A DNA stretch of 9,367 nt from Zymomonas sp. (GTDB taxonomy: Bacteria; Pseudomonadota; Alphaproteobacteria; Sphingomonadales; Sphingomonadaceae): the NCBI RefSeq assembly GCF_020216885.1, contig NZ_JAIWON010000134.1, forward strand, positions 1 through 9,367. Reading direction: 5' to 3'. The first letter of the stretch is position 1, and every line of letters begins with the position of its first letter. The translations under genes were made by a program, and so were the position numbers. Below are positions 1 through 6,071 of this stretch, one piece after another. Under the pieces are notes generated by a model that was not told the DNA's origin, did no database searches, and worked only from the letters and a program-made list of their open reading frames with translations.

Positions 1-245
1 AATGGGGATAACTACGGACTACCCAGTTATCCACAAAGTTATCCCAACTATCCACATTCATTCCACAGAGTTATCCACAGGATAAGCCATTTTATACAAA
101 GACAATCTATTATGTGTATAACTCATACGACTCCGTAAGACTCAATGAGTCGCAACAAGCATAAATTGTGGATAACTCCGTGGATAAAAATGTTATCCCC
201 ATTATCCACAGCCCCAACAACAGCAACAACCATTTAAAGATTCTT
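1..245. other. oriC: putative chromosomal replication origin (oriC), DnaA-box array
   Basis: This non-coding stretch is dense in matches to the DnaA box TTATNCACA. Exact matches lie at 27-35 (+), 71-79 (+), 113-121 (-, TTATACACA form), 167-175 (-) and 202-210 (+). One-mismatch boxes lie at 3-11 (-), 48-56 (+), 179-187 (-) and 193-201 (+), and a two-mismatch box at 39-47 (+). Many box starts are 12 or 9 bases apart: 27/39/48, 167/179 and 193/202. The stretch 87-122 is AT-rich and could be the unwinding element. Four GANTC sites, the CcrM methylation target, lie at 129, 139, 147 and 239. The position directly upstream of hemE matches the known Caulobacter origin, which lies beside hemE. The array may begin left of the window. 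The density of boxes is seen directly; origin function is inferred from density and context. Confidence 0.88.
121..152. repeat. inverted-repeat cluster carrying three GANTC sites inside oriC
   Basis: GACTCA (139-144) and TGAGTC (146-151) form a perfect inverted repeat around one base. Overlapping arms add to it: ACTCAT at 121-126 pairs with ATGAGT at 145-150, and CGACTC at 128-133 pairs with GAGTCG at 147-152. The result is three GANTC sites (129-133, 139-143, 147-151) within 23 bases, in a gap between DnaA boxes. GANTC is the methylation target of CcrM, the cell-cycle methyltransferase of many alphaproteobacteria, and methylated GANTC sites can be read by GcrA. Whether this organism has CcrM cannot be seen here. 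Confidence 0.6.
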
Positions 246-250
246 AAGGA
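246..250 (+). promoter_or_regulatory. ribosome binding site of hemE
   Basis: AAGGA ends five bases before the ATG at 256, a good Shine-Dalgarno match and spacing that supports this start. It overlaps the end of a TTAA-N6-TTAA element (234-247), which resembles a CtrA site but has the wrong spacer length. Confidence 0.7.
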
Positions 251-255
251 TAGTT

Positions 256-1293
256 ATGGGTAAATCGCGAAAAAAGCCTGACGCACCCCTGTTAAAGCTC
301 CTCGCAGGCCAAAAGCTAACAACGCCTCCGATATGGCTTATGCGGCAGGCGGGACGCTATTTGCCCGAATACCGAAAATTACGAGAACAAAAGGCCGGAT
401 TTTTACCATTGGTCGAAGATTCCGAAGCCGCCGCTGAAGCGACTTTGCAGCCGATCAACCGGTTTCATTTTGATGCGGCTATTCTTTTCTCGGATATTCT
501 GGTTATTCCCTATGCCCTTGGACAGGATCTCACTTTCGTCAAAGGGGAAGGACCCAAGCTCACGCCCGCTTTAGTCAACCATCGCCTTGATCTTCTGACA
601 AAGCTTCCCGAACGTTTAACCCCTATTTACGAAACTGTTCGTCGGGTAGCTGATACACTTTCTCCCGAAACCGCTTTTCTTGGCTTCTCGGGCAGCCCTT
701 GGACTGTCGCCACCTATATGGTCGCAGGGGAAGGCAGCCGCGACCAAGCGGTCACAAGGGCAATGGCTTATCGTGACCCACAGGCTTTTTCCGAAATTAT
801 CGAAGCCATCATTGATCTGACGGTTCTCTATCTCGATGGTCAGATCAAAGCAGGCGTCGATGCGGTGCAGCTTTTCGACAGTTGGGCAGGGACACTCTCG
901 CCACAACAATTTGAACGCTGGGTCATCGATCCAACGGCACGTCTGGTTGAAAAATTACGGGAAAAACATCCTAATATTCCGATTATCGGCTTCCCCAAAG
1001 GCGCCGCTAGCCGGATCAAGGCTTATATTGCCGATACCCAAGTCACGGCGATCGGTCTCGATGAAACGATCGACCCTTATTGGGCAGATCAATATCTACC
1101 CACTGATTTTCCGGTTCAGGGCAATCTCGACCCCTTGGTGCTTCTTGCGGGTGGCGAGGCTTTGGATCAATCTATCACGACTATTCTTGACGCTTTTTCC
1201 GAAAGGCCGCATATCTTCAACCTAGGTCACGGGATTCTTCCCCAAACACCGCTCACCCATGTCAGCCATCTTCTGGAAAAAATACGGGGATAA
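256..1293 (+). CDS. hemE: uroporphyrinogen decarboxylase HemE
   Basis: A cytosolic enzyme of haem synthesis that removes four carboxyl groups from uroporphyrinogen III to give coproporphyrinogen III, without a cofactor. At 345 residues it has the normal length of the family. The first signature, PIWLMRQAGRYLPEY, lies at residues 25-39, with the substrate-binding arginines at 30 and 34. The catalytic aspartate is Asp80 in FSDIL. The second signature, GFSGSPWT with Tyr154 following, spans about 143-154. FDSWAGTLSP lies at 207-216, and the conserved histidine is His325 in NLGHGILPQTP. All key residues are present, so the enzyme should be active. The ATG start is supported by AAGGA at 246-250. 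The gene begins at the edge of the putative oriC and is read away from it, as in Caulobacter, so its promoter probably lies among the DnaA boxes. A 97-base gap separates it from hemJ. Confidence 0.97.
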   Translation: MGKSRKKPDAPLLKLLAGQKLTTPPIWLMRQAGRYLPEYRKLREQKAGFLPLVEDSEAAAEATLQPINRFHFDAAILFSDILVIPYALGQDLTFVKGEGPKLTPALVNHRLDLLTKLPERLTPIYETVRRVADTLSPETAFLGFSGSPWTVATYMVAGEGSRDQAVTRAMAYRDPQAFSEIIEAIIDLTVLYLDGQIKAGVDAVQLFDSWAGTLSPQQFERWVIDPTARLVEKLREKHPNIPIIGFPKGAASRIKAYIADTQVTAIGLDETIDPYWADQYLPTDFPVQGNLDPLVLLAGGEALDQSITTILDAFSERPHIFNLGHGILPQTPLTHVSHLLEKIRG

Positions 1294-1390
1294 CCTGAAT
1301 ACCAAAAGAAGCTGGCGGTTCTCTATGCCAATTTTTTAAATTTTGGCAAAGAATAGACCAAACAAAAACGTATAATTTGAGGATTAGCCT

Positions 1391-1846
1391 GTGATTGAAT
1401 GGATGGGTTTTCTTGATAATCTTTACCCTTGGGTCAAATCAGCTCATGTTATTTTTGTGATTTTCTGGATGGCCGGTCTTTTTACCTTACCGCGCTATTG
1501 CATTTACCACAGCCAAACCACACCAGGATCTGTCGAGGATTTAAAATGGCAAAATCGTGAAACCCGATTGCGCCACATCATTTTGACGCCCTCGCTCATT
1601 CTGTCTTGGGTTTTTGGCCTGTTATTGGCCGTGCATATCGGTGCTTTCGTTATCGGCCATTGGTTTCATGTTAAATTGCTGGCCGTCATCATTTTAACGG
1701 CCTATCATGGCTGGTCTGTTGCTTATGCCAAAAAGCTAGCCAAGGGTTTCCGTCCGGCCAGTGAACGGGGTCTCCGATTGATGAACGAAGTCCCGGGTAT
1801 TATCGCAGCCGTTGCGGTTATCTTGGCGATCATTAAACCTTTTTGA
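1391..1846 (+). CDS. hemJ: protoporphyrinogen IX oxidase HemJ (CopD-like membrane protein)
   Basis: An inner-membrane protein of 151 residues with about four hydrophobic helices (roughly residues 13-33, 62-88, 92-112 and 133-149). HemJ oxidises protoporphyrinogen IX to protoporphyrin IX, the penultimate step of haem synthesis, in bacteria lacking HemG or HemY; the family binds haem b. Diagnostic features are His19 in helix 1, the block WMAGLFTLPRYCIYH (26-40) ending in His40, and VKLLAVIILTAYH (94-106) with a conserved lysine and His106. The start is GTG at 1391, preceded by GAGGA at 1379-1383 with seven bases of spacing; the next in-frame ATG, at 1403, is too far from that site. Its place after hemE, in the same orientation, fits a haem pathway pair. 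Older annotation may call it UPF0093 or CopD family. The sequence does not support copper transport. Confidence 0.9.
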   Translation: MIEWMGFLDNLYPWVKSAHVIFVIFWMAGLFTLPRYCIYHSQTTPGSVEDLKWQNRETRLRHIILTPSLILSWVFGLLLAVHIGAFVIGHWFHVKLLAVIILTAYHGWSVAYAKKLAKGFRPASERGLRLMNEVPGIIAAVAVILAIIKPF

Positions 1847-1903
1847 TGCCAAAGACAAAAAGAGTCCGACTTCCTGATCTTGACTCTGAAAAATAATATC
1901 TTT

Positions 1904-1933
1904 AAGCGGGTTTCCCAACGGTGCCCGCTTTTC
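1904..1933 (+). terminator. possible intrinsic terminator after hemJ
   Basis: AAGCGGG (1904-1910) pairs with CCCGCTT (1924-1930) across a 13-base loop, followed by a short T run (TTTTC). The stem is only 7 bp and the loop is long, so it could act as an attenuator in the leader of rho instead. The whole 1847-2028 gap also contains AGAGTC/GACTCT (1861-1866/1882-1887), a second small inverted repeat without a T tract, and GANTC sites at 1862, 1882 and 2018. I see no open reading frame in this gap that deserves to be called a gene. Confidence 0.45.
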
Positions 1934-2028
1934 TATCCAAAGGGTAATCTTTTTCACATCACTATTCTGATCCTTCTATCATTTCTTAAGGCAATAACTT
2001 TCATCTTGCCCCTACGGGACTCCCCGAC

Positions 2029-3285
2029 ATGCATCTAAAAGATCTCAAACAAAAAACGCCCTCTGAACTCGTCAAAATGGCCGAAGAACTTGGAATCGAG
2101 GGGGCTTCGACATTACGCAAGCAAGACCTCCTTTTTGCCATTCTCAAGGTTCAGGCCGAAAGAGGCGACCAGATTATGGGCTTGGGGACGATCGAGGTTT
2201 TGCCTGACGGATTCGGCTTTTTGCGTAGCCCCGAGGCTAACTACCTAGCCGGTCCCGATGATATCTATGTTTCTCCCAATCAGGTCAGAAAATTCGGCCT
2301 GCGGACGGGCGATACCGTAGAAGGCGAAATTCGGGGGCCCAAAGATAGCGAACGCTATTTTGCCCTGACCAAGCTGATTTCGGTTAATTTCGACAATCCC
2401 GATAATGTCCGTCATCGCGTCAATTTCGACAATCTGACGCCGCTTTATCCTTCCGAAAAACTCAATCTCGATATCAGTGATCCGACCAATAAGGACAAAT
2501 CGGCACGCGTTATTGATATTGTTGCTCCACAGGGTAAAGGGCAGCGTTCCTTAATCGTCGCGCCGCCACGGGTCGGTAAAACGGTCTTATTACAGAATAT
2601 CGCACGGGCGATTTCGGAAAATCACCCCGAAGTTTTCCTGATTGTGCTGCTGATTGACGAACGTCCTGAAGAAGTCACGGATATGCAGCGTTCAGTTAAA
2701 GGGGAGGTGATCTCCTCCACCTTTGATGAACCGGCACAACGTCATGTTCAGGTGGCCGAAATGGTCATTGAAAAGGCGAAAAGACTGGTCGAACATAAAA
2801 AAGACGTGGTTATTCTGCTTGATTCCGTGACCCGCCTTGGCCGTGCTTATAACACGGTGGTGCCGTCCTCCGGTAAAGTCTTGACGGGGGGCGTTGATGC
2901 CAACGCTCTGCAACGCCCAAAACGCTTTTTCGGTGCCGCTCGTAATATCGAAGAAGGCGGCTCGCTTTCCATCATCGCTACGGCTTTGATCGACACCGGT
3001 AGCCGTATGGACGAAGTTATCTTTGAAGAATTCAAAGGAACGGGTAACTCCGAAGTCGTTCTGGATCGCAAAGTCGCTGACAAGCGGATATTCCCAGCTA
3101 TGGATGTGGGTAAATCTGGCACCCGCAAGGAAGAATTGCTGGTTGATAAAGACACGCTTTCCAAAATGTGGGTGCTGCGTCGTATTCTGATGCAAATGGG
3201 GACTGTGGATGCGATGGAATTCTTGCTCGACAAGATGAAGGATTCCAAAACCAATGAAGATTTCTTCGCCTCCATGAATCATTAG
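2029..3285 (+). CDS. rho: transcription termination factor Rho
   Basis: A hexameric RNA-dependent ATPase/helicase that ends transcription at Rho-dependent sites. At 418 residues it is full length. The Rho N-terminal helical domain spans about 1-45, and the cold-shock-like RNA-binding domain about 50-125, with DGFGFLRS at 60-67. The ATPase core has the Walker A loop PPRVGKT at 179-185 (Lys184, Thr185), catalytic Glu211, Walker B Asp265, the Q loop near 283-289, and the R loop with Arg353 and arginine-finger Arg366. These positions match E. coli Rho numbering exactly. Position 181 is Arg and 182 Val, where E. coli has Lys-Ala. Residues known to contact bicyclomycin in E. coli (Leu208, Arg212, Asp265, Ser266, Lys336, Gly337) are conserved. 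The ATG at 2029 has only a weak upstream site (ACGGGA, 2014-2019), but the N-terminus [14 protein letters not shown] fits alphaproteobacterial Rho. A strong terminator follows. Confidence 0.98.
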   Translation: MHLKDLKQKTPSELVKMAEELGIEGASTLRKQDLLFAILKVQAERGDQIMGLGTIEVLPDGFGFLRSPEANYLAGPDDIYVSPNQVRKFGLRTGDTVEGEIRGPKDSERYFALTKLISVNFDNPDNVRHRVNFDNLTPLYPSEKLNLDISDPTNKDKSARVIDIVAPQGKGQRSLIVAPPRVGKTVLLQNIARAISENHPEVFLIVLLIDERPEEVTDMQRSVKGEVISSTFDEPAQRHVQVAEMVIEKAKRLVEHKKDVVILLDSVTRLGRAYNTVVPSSGKVLTGGVDANALQRPKRFFGAARNIEEGGSLSIIATALIDTGSRMDEVIFEEFKGTGNSEVVLDRKVADKRIFPAMDVGKSGTRKEELLVDKDTLSKMWVLRRILMQMGTVDAMEFLLDKMKDSKTNEDFFASMNH

Positions 3286-3319
3286 GATAAAACAGAAGCG
3301 TTACTTTTTAATGACAAGA

Positions 3320-3352
3320 AAAAGAGAGCCCGCTCCTACAGGCTCTCTTTTC
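3320..3352 (+). terminator. intrinsic terminator of rho
   Basis: AAAAGAGAGCC (3320-3330) pairs perfectly with GGCTCTCTTTT (3341-3351), an 11-bp stem with a 10-base loop. The T run is within and just after the 3' arm. It lies 35 bases after the rho stop codon, in a good position to end the rho transcript. Confidence 0.85.
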
Positions 3353-3436
3353 AACTTGAGAAAAAGGGCTGTTTTTTCTTTTTGTTTTTTCAGAAAGACT
3401 GACATCAAAAGCATCAAAACTATTTTATCTTTTGTT

Positions 3437-3482
3437 TAATCCACAAAGTTATCCACAGGCTGGGGATAACTTTGTGGAATAA
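3437..3482. other. second DnaA-box cluster built as a perfect inverted repeat
   Basis: Between two terminators lies a DnaA-box block: TAATCCACA at 3437-3445 (+, one mismatch), the perfect TTATCCACA at 3449-3457 (+), and TTATCCCCA at 3461-3469 (-, one mismatch). Box starts are exactly 12 bases apart. The block is also an inverted repeat, with 15-base arms 3440-3454 and 3464-3478 and a 9-base centre. The 16 bases 3439-3454 are identical to oriC bases 29-44. A T-rich tract (3372-3390) and an AT-rich stretch (about 3400-3440) lie beside it, recalling an unwinding element. The right arm is followed by a T run (3483-3488), so it could also contribute to termination of readthrough from rho. DnaA binding is inferred. 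Confidence 0.65.
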
Positions 3483-3498
3483 TTTTTTCTTCTTCAAG

Positions 3499-3536
3499 AA
3501 AACCGGCGGGTCTTTTCTTTGAACCGCCGGTTTTTC
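3499..3536. terminator. bidirectional intrinsic terminator between rho and the quinone oxidoreductase gene
   Basis: AAAACCGGCGG (3499-3509) pairs with CCGCCGGTTTT (3524-3534), an 11-bp GC-rich stem with a 14-base loop. T residues flank the 3' arm on the + strand, and the A-rich 5' arm gives Ts on the - strand. It lies 41 bases after the stop of the - strand gene, so it most likely ends that transcript and also catches readthrough from rho. Confidence 0.85.
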
Positions 3537-3577
3537 TCAAAATAACCTTATGGTTAGCTCGAAAATCAAGACCGCTT

Positions 3578-4579
3578 TTAAGGAATAAGCACCGTAGATC
3601 CGGTGGTTTTCCGGCTTTCCAGTAATTGATGCGCTTTCGCGACCTCTTTAAGAGGAAAGCGCTGGTTAATTTCGACTTTCAGAATATTTTTTCTGACCAA
3701 ATCGAATAATTTCTGGCTGGCTATGGTTAAATCCACAGAGTTATCCACATAATCCACAAGGCGCGGTCGGCTCATATAGATCGACCCTCCTGCGGCCAAA
3801 TCCAAAGGCGACAAAGCTGGAACGGGGCCACTGGCATTGCCATAAACAACCCATAAACCTTTTTTCCTCAAAGAGGCGATCGAGCTTTTCCAGCTATCGG
3901 CTCCGATGCTATCAAATACAGCATGAACAGCTTCGCCGTGATTCTGCTGCCTTACCCAATCCGGTAAATCGCCATAGGGCAGGGTCGTCACATAATCAGC
4001 GCCATTAGCCTTTACTTTTGCGGCTTTTTCTTCGGTGCTAGTATGCGCAAAAACCGTCACACCCAAATATTTCAGCCAAGGGACTAACAAGCTACCGACA
4101 CCGCCAGCCGCGGCCAAAACCATGACTTTCGGTGCTTCCCCTGCGATTGCAGCATGGGCAAGGCATTTTTCAGCCAGCATCCAGCTTGTCATCCCTTTTA
4201 ACAAGATAGCTGCTGCCGTCTCTGCCGAAATATCATCCGGTAAAGCCACTAATTCGCTGGCCTCAACAATTCGATGGGTCGCATAGGCACCGGGCTTCGA
4301 GGTGAAAATAGCGACCCGATCACCGGCTTTAAAACCTTTCACCTTATCGCCGACCGCTTCGATCACACCTGCCGCTTCACAGCCTAAATTCGCGGGGAAA
4401 TTCTGTTTATACAGACCAGAACGATGATAAATATCAATAAAATTAAGACCAATAGCCTGATGCCGTAGTAAAACTTGTCCCGCTTCCGGCTTCATCTTGC
4501 CAAGATCAAGCGGCTTTTTAACCAGAACTTCAGGATCTCCCGCTTTTTCAGCGATAATCGCATAGGCTTCACTCATCAT
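3578..4579 (-). CDS. NADPH:quinone oxidoreductase, zeta-crystallin-like (medium-chain dehydrogenase/reductase)
   Basis: A cytosolic zinc-free medium-chain reductase of 333 residues, likely reducing quinones or other electrophilic carbonyl compounds with NADPH; the substrate is not visible. The GroES-like N-terminal domain includes the quinone oxidoreductase signature region QAIGLNFIDIYHRSGLY (41-57) and NLGCEAAGVIEAVG (64-77). The Rossmann nucleotide-binding loop is AAAGGVGS at 156-163. Zinc ligands of alcohol dehydrogenases are absent. RPRLVDY (271-277) is the family's conserved C-terminal block. Residues 275-283, VDYVDNSVD, are encoded by a DnaA-box array (see separate entry) and differ from the usual TREEL-like sequence while keeping the length. 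The start ATG overlaps the upstream hydrolase stop (ATGA, 4576-4579), so translation is probably coupled. AAGGA four bases upstream fits the second ATG (codon 2) slightly better. Confidence 0.92.
   Translation of the reverse strand: MMSEAYAIIAEKAGDPEVLVKKPLDLGKMKPEAGQVLLRHQAIGLNFIDIYHRSGLYKQNFPANLGCEAAGVIEAVGDKVKGFKAGDRVAIFTSKPGAYATHRIVEASELVALPDDISAETAAAILLKGMTSWMLAEKCLAHAAIAGEAPKVMVLAAAGGVGSLLVPWLKYLGVTVFAHTSTEEKAAKVKANGADYVTTLPYGDLPDWVRQQNHGEAVHAVFDSIGADSWKSSIASLRKKGLWVVYGNASGPVPALSPLDLAAGGSIYMSRPRLVDYVDNSVDLTIASQKLFDLVRKNILKVEINQRFPLKEVAKAHQLLESRKTTGSTVLIP
3729..3758. other. intragenic DnaA-box array within the quinone oxidoreductase gene
   Basis: Three tandem boxes on the + strand lie inside the coding sequence: AAATCCACA at 3729-3737 (two mismatches), the perfect TTATCCACA at 3741-3749, and TAATCCACA at 3750-3758 (one mismatch). 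Starts at 0, +12 and +21 copy the spacing of the oriC boxes at 27, 39 and 48. The 18 bases TCCACAGAGTTATCCACA at 3732-3749 are identical to oriC bases 62-79. The array encodes Val-Asp repeats at residues 275-283 of the enzyme. DnaA binding is inferred from the match; the sequence identity is seen directly. Confidence 0.6.
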
Positions 4580-5277
4580 ACATTCCTTTCAATAAAATCG
4601 AGACTCCGCTGATCCGCTAATTCAGCCGCTTTTTCAGCGCGTCTTTTCCCTTTTTCGGTCGCAAAACCGTGACCCGCTTCGGGATAAACATAGACCAACG
4701 CTTGTTCTTGCTCTGCAAAAGCAGAACAGATGGTTTTAATCGCCTGTTCCGAAACAAAATTGTCGTGATCTCCGAAATGCAGCAAGATAGGCGGATGATC
4801 TGCCTTCATTTCAGAAAGATGCTGGTCAATATCAACAGCATAATAGCAAACAGCCGCATCGATTTTTTTTCTGGCTGCCAGAATGAAAGACAAAAATCCG
4901 CCAAGACAATATCCAACGGTAGCAATCTTACAATCAGGCTGCTTTGATCGGGCATATTGAATGGCCGCTTCGACAGTGGCCAAAGCCGCTTCATTCTCCA
5001 ACTTCTGGTAATAGACCATCGCCTGTTGCATCTCTGCGGGAATATCGGGATCAAGCTCAACCTCTGGCGCAATTTCCCAGAAAAGATCGGCTGCAATGGC
5101 GAAATATCCGGCCTTCGCCCAGCGATCGACTCGCCAACGGATGCCGCTATTTAATCCGAATATTTCGGGGATAACGACAATAATACCCTTGGGTTTGTGA
5201 TCGGGGAAGGCGTAATAGGCCGGAATCTGATGGCGTTTATCCACAGAAGGGATCGCTATTTTCTGACCCAAAATCAT
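4576..5277 (-). CDS. dienelactone hydrolase family protein
   Basis: A cytosolic alpha/beta-hydrolase of 233 residues, the normal size for dienelactone hydrolases (carboxymethylenebutenolidase type). The catalytic triad is visible: Cys124 in the nucleophile elbow GYCLGG (122-127), Asp172 in GDHDNFV (169-175) and His203 in AGHGFA (201-206). PEIFGLN (37-43) carries the conserved Glu38 that activates the cysteine in this family. No chloroaromatic pathway genes are nearby, so the natural substrate is unknown; many homologues are general lactone or ester hydrolases. The gene overlaps the downstream oxidoreductase by 4 bases, suggesting one transcript and a shared detoxification role. Start choice is open: AAGGA ends one base before the ATG at 5277, too close, but has seven-base spacing to an in-frame TTG at 5271. 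No earlier in-frame start exists before a stop codon. A perfect DnaA box lies at 5237-5245 (codons for S11-K14). Confidence 0.88.
   Translation of the reverse strand: MILGQKIAIPSVDKRHQIPAYYAFPDHKPKGIIVVIPEIFGLNSGIRWRVDRWAKAGYFAIAADLFWEIAPEVELDPDIPAEMQQAMVYYQKLENEAALATVEAAIQYARSKQPDCKIATVGYCLGGFLSFILAARKKIDAAVCYYAVDIDQHLSEMKADHPPILLHFGDHDNFVSEQAIKTICSAFAEQEQALVYVYPEAGHGFATEKGKRRAEKAAELADQRSLDFIERNV
5237..5245 (+). other. solitary perfect DnaA box inside the hydrolase gene
   Basis: An exact TTATCCACA in the same orientation as most oriC boxes, within the 5' end of the hydrolase coding sequence. It is followed by GA, as in the boxes of the 18-base repeat, but has no partner at 12-base spacing. 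A single box could be chance; it is listed because it continues the series of boxes leading away from oriC. Confidence 0.35.
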
Positions 5278-5380
5278 ATCCTTTGAAAGCCTGCTCTTTT
5301 ATCAAGATAATCAGCATCCGCCGGATAGAAAGCGGCCATTCCGTCAAAATACGCCCAAAGCCCGAAAAAACACGTTTATT

Positions 5381-5881
5381 TTATAAGGAAAAGGAACCTC
5401 GATGAAGCCGCTCATGGTCAATCAGCCATGCTTTTGTGGTGATGCCTTCTCCGGCAGAATACTGCCCTAAACTCCCATCGGCCTTAATAATCCGATGGCA
5501 AGGCACAATCAGAGCCAAAGGATTTCTGGCACAGGCCTGTCCAATCGCCCGCGCGCCGGATTCCGCTATTATAGCCAACTGGCGATAGCTGGCGGTCTCA
5601 CCATAAGGAATCTGGCATAATGCCTGTCTTATGGCTTCCCCTCTTGCTGTTTTTGCAGGTTGAAGCGGCAAGTCAAAACTAAAAACTTTTCCGGTAAAAT
5701 AGGCTTCAATCTGGGCAACCACTTCCTTCAATAAAGGGGATTGCTTAAGAATGGCGGCCAAATCCTGTTTTTCGGGCTTTTTTATTGCAGGCGGCATAAT
5801 CGCCACCTGCTCAAGATGTTGGTCAGAAGCCTGAATTGAAAATAGACCGATAATGGTCGGATAATAAAGCTGTGGCATCAT
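5381..5881 (-). CDS. ogt: methylated-DNA--[protein]-cysteine S-methyltransferase
   Basis: A suicide DNA-repair protein that moves the alkyl group from O6-alkylguanine (or O4-alkylthymine) to its own cysteine. At 166 residues it has the length of a stand-alone Ogt/MGMT. The active-site block LIVPCHRII (124-132) contains acceptor Cys128 with His129. The helix-turn-helix region includes IPYGETASYRQLA (91-103) and the arginine finger Arg111 in SGARAIGQA (108-116). GSLGQYSAG at 136-144 and the W-L-x-x-E-R end motif (152-158) complete the family pattern. There is no AdaA-type N-terminal regulatory domain. The ATG start (two consecutive ATG codons) lacks a clear ribosome site. It is read in the same direction as the hydrolase and oxidoreductase, but a 103-base gap makes a shared transcript uncertain. 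It is divergent from mnmE across 190 bases. Confidence 0.94.
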   Translation of the reverse strand: MMPQLYYPTIIGLFSIQASDQHLEQVAIMPPAIKKPEKQDLAAILKQSPLLKEVVAQIEAYFTGKVFSFDLPLQPAKTARGEAIRQALCQIPYGETASYRQLAIIAESGARAIGQACARNPLALIVPCHRIIKADGSLGQYSAGEGITTKAWLIDHERLHRGSFSL

Positions 5882-5988
5882 TCTTGTCTTTAGATAATGA
5901 GGCTAAAATCTTACCATAAAAAATCCACAGCGGCGTTTATTATTCTCGAGTTCTTCCCCCGTAAATCAAAAGCCTATAACGGGTGACA

Positions 5989-6001
5989 GAAGCGACGCTT
6001 C
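5989..6001. promoter_or_regulatory. 13-bp palindrome in the ogt/mnmE intergenic region
   Basis: GAAGCG-A-CGCTTC is a perfect inverted repeat with one central base, lying 71 bases before the mnmE ATG and 108 bases before the ogt start. It has no T tract and is not positioned as a terminator. It could be an operator for one or both divergent genes. The rest of the 190-base gap contains no convincing promoter pair, and only one weak DnaA-box-like string (5921-5929, two mismatches). Confidence 0.3.
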
Positions 6002-6071
6002 ACGCTAAAAGTTCAAAAAATCCTTTCGCCATCCTTCATTAAATATCCGCGATCAACAGGGCTTTTCCGCT

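Noticed and set aside
234..247. CtrA-like element TTAA-N6-TTAA before hemE
   Set aside because: The Caulobacter CtrA site is TTAA-N7-TTAA; here the spacer is six bases and the region is AT-rich, so chance is likely. It overlaps the hemE ribosome site.
616..909. Open frame on the - strand inside hemE, and similar open frames inside rho, mnmE, the oxidoreductase and the receptor
   Set aside because: They lie wholly inside well-identified genes in other frames and show no family features, so they are shadows.
1326..1348. Inverted repeat TGCCAA...TTGGCA after hemE as a terminator
   Set aside because: Only a 6-bp stem around AT-rich DNA, with no T tract after it on either strand.
1371..1376. TATAAT as a -10 box for hemJ
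   Set aside because: No -35 element at proper distance (TTGGCA at 1343-1348 is 22 bases away), and the transcript would start inside the ribosome site.
3358..3394. T-rich tract with CTG...CAG ends as a regulatory RNA or second terminator hairpin
   Set aside because: Weak A/T pairing only; more simply a T-rich spacer, noted only as possible easily melted DNA beside the DnaA cluster.
5950..5964. LexA-type SOS box (GTTC-N7-GTTC) near ogt
   Set aside because: The second half reads GTAA, two mismatches from GTTC; not enough to call.
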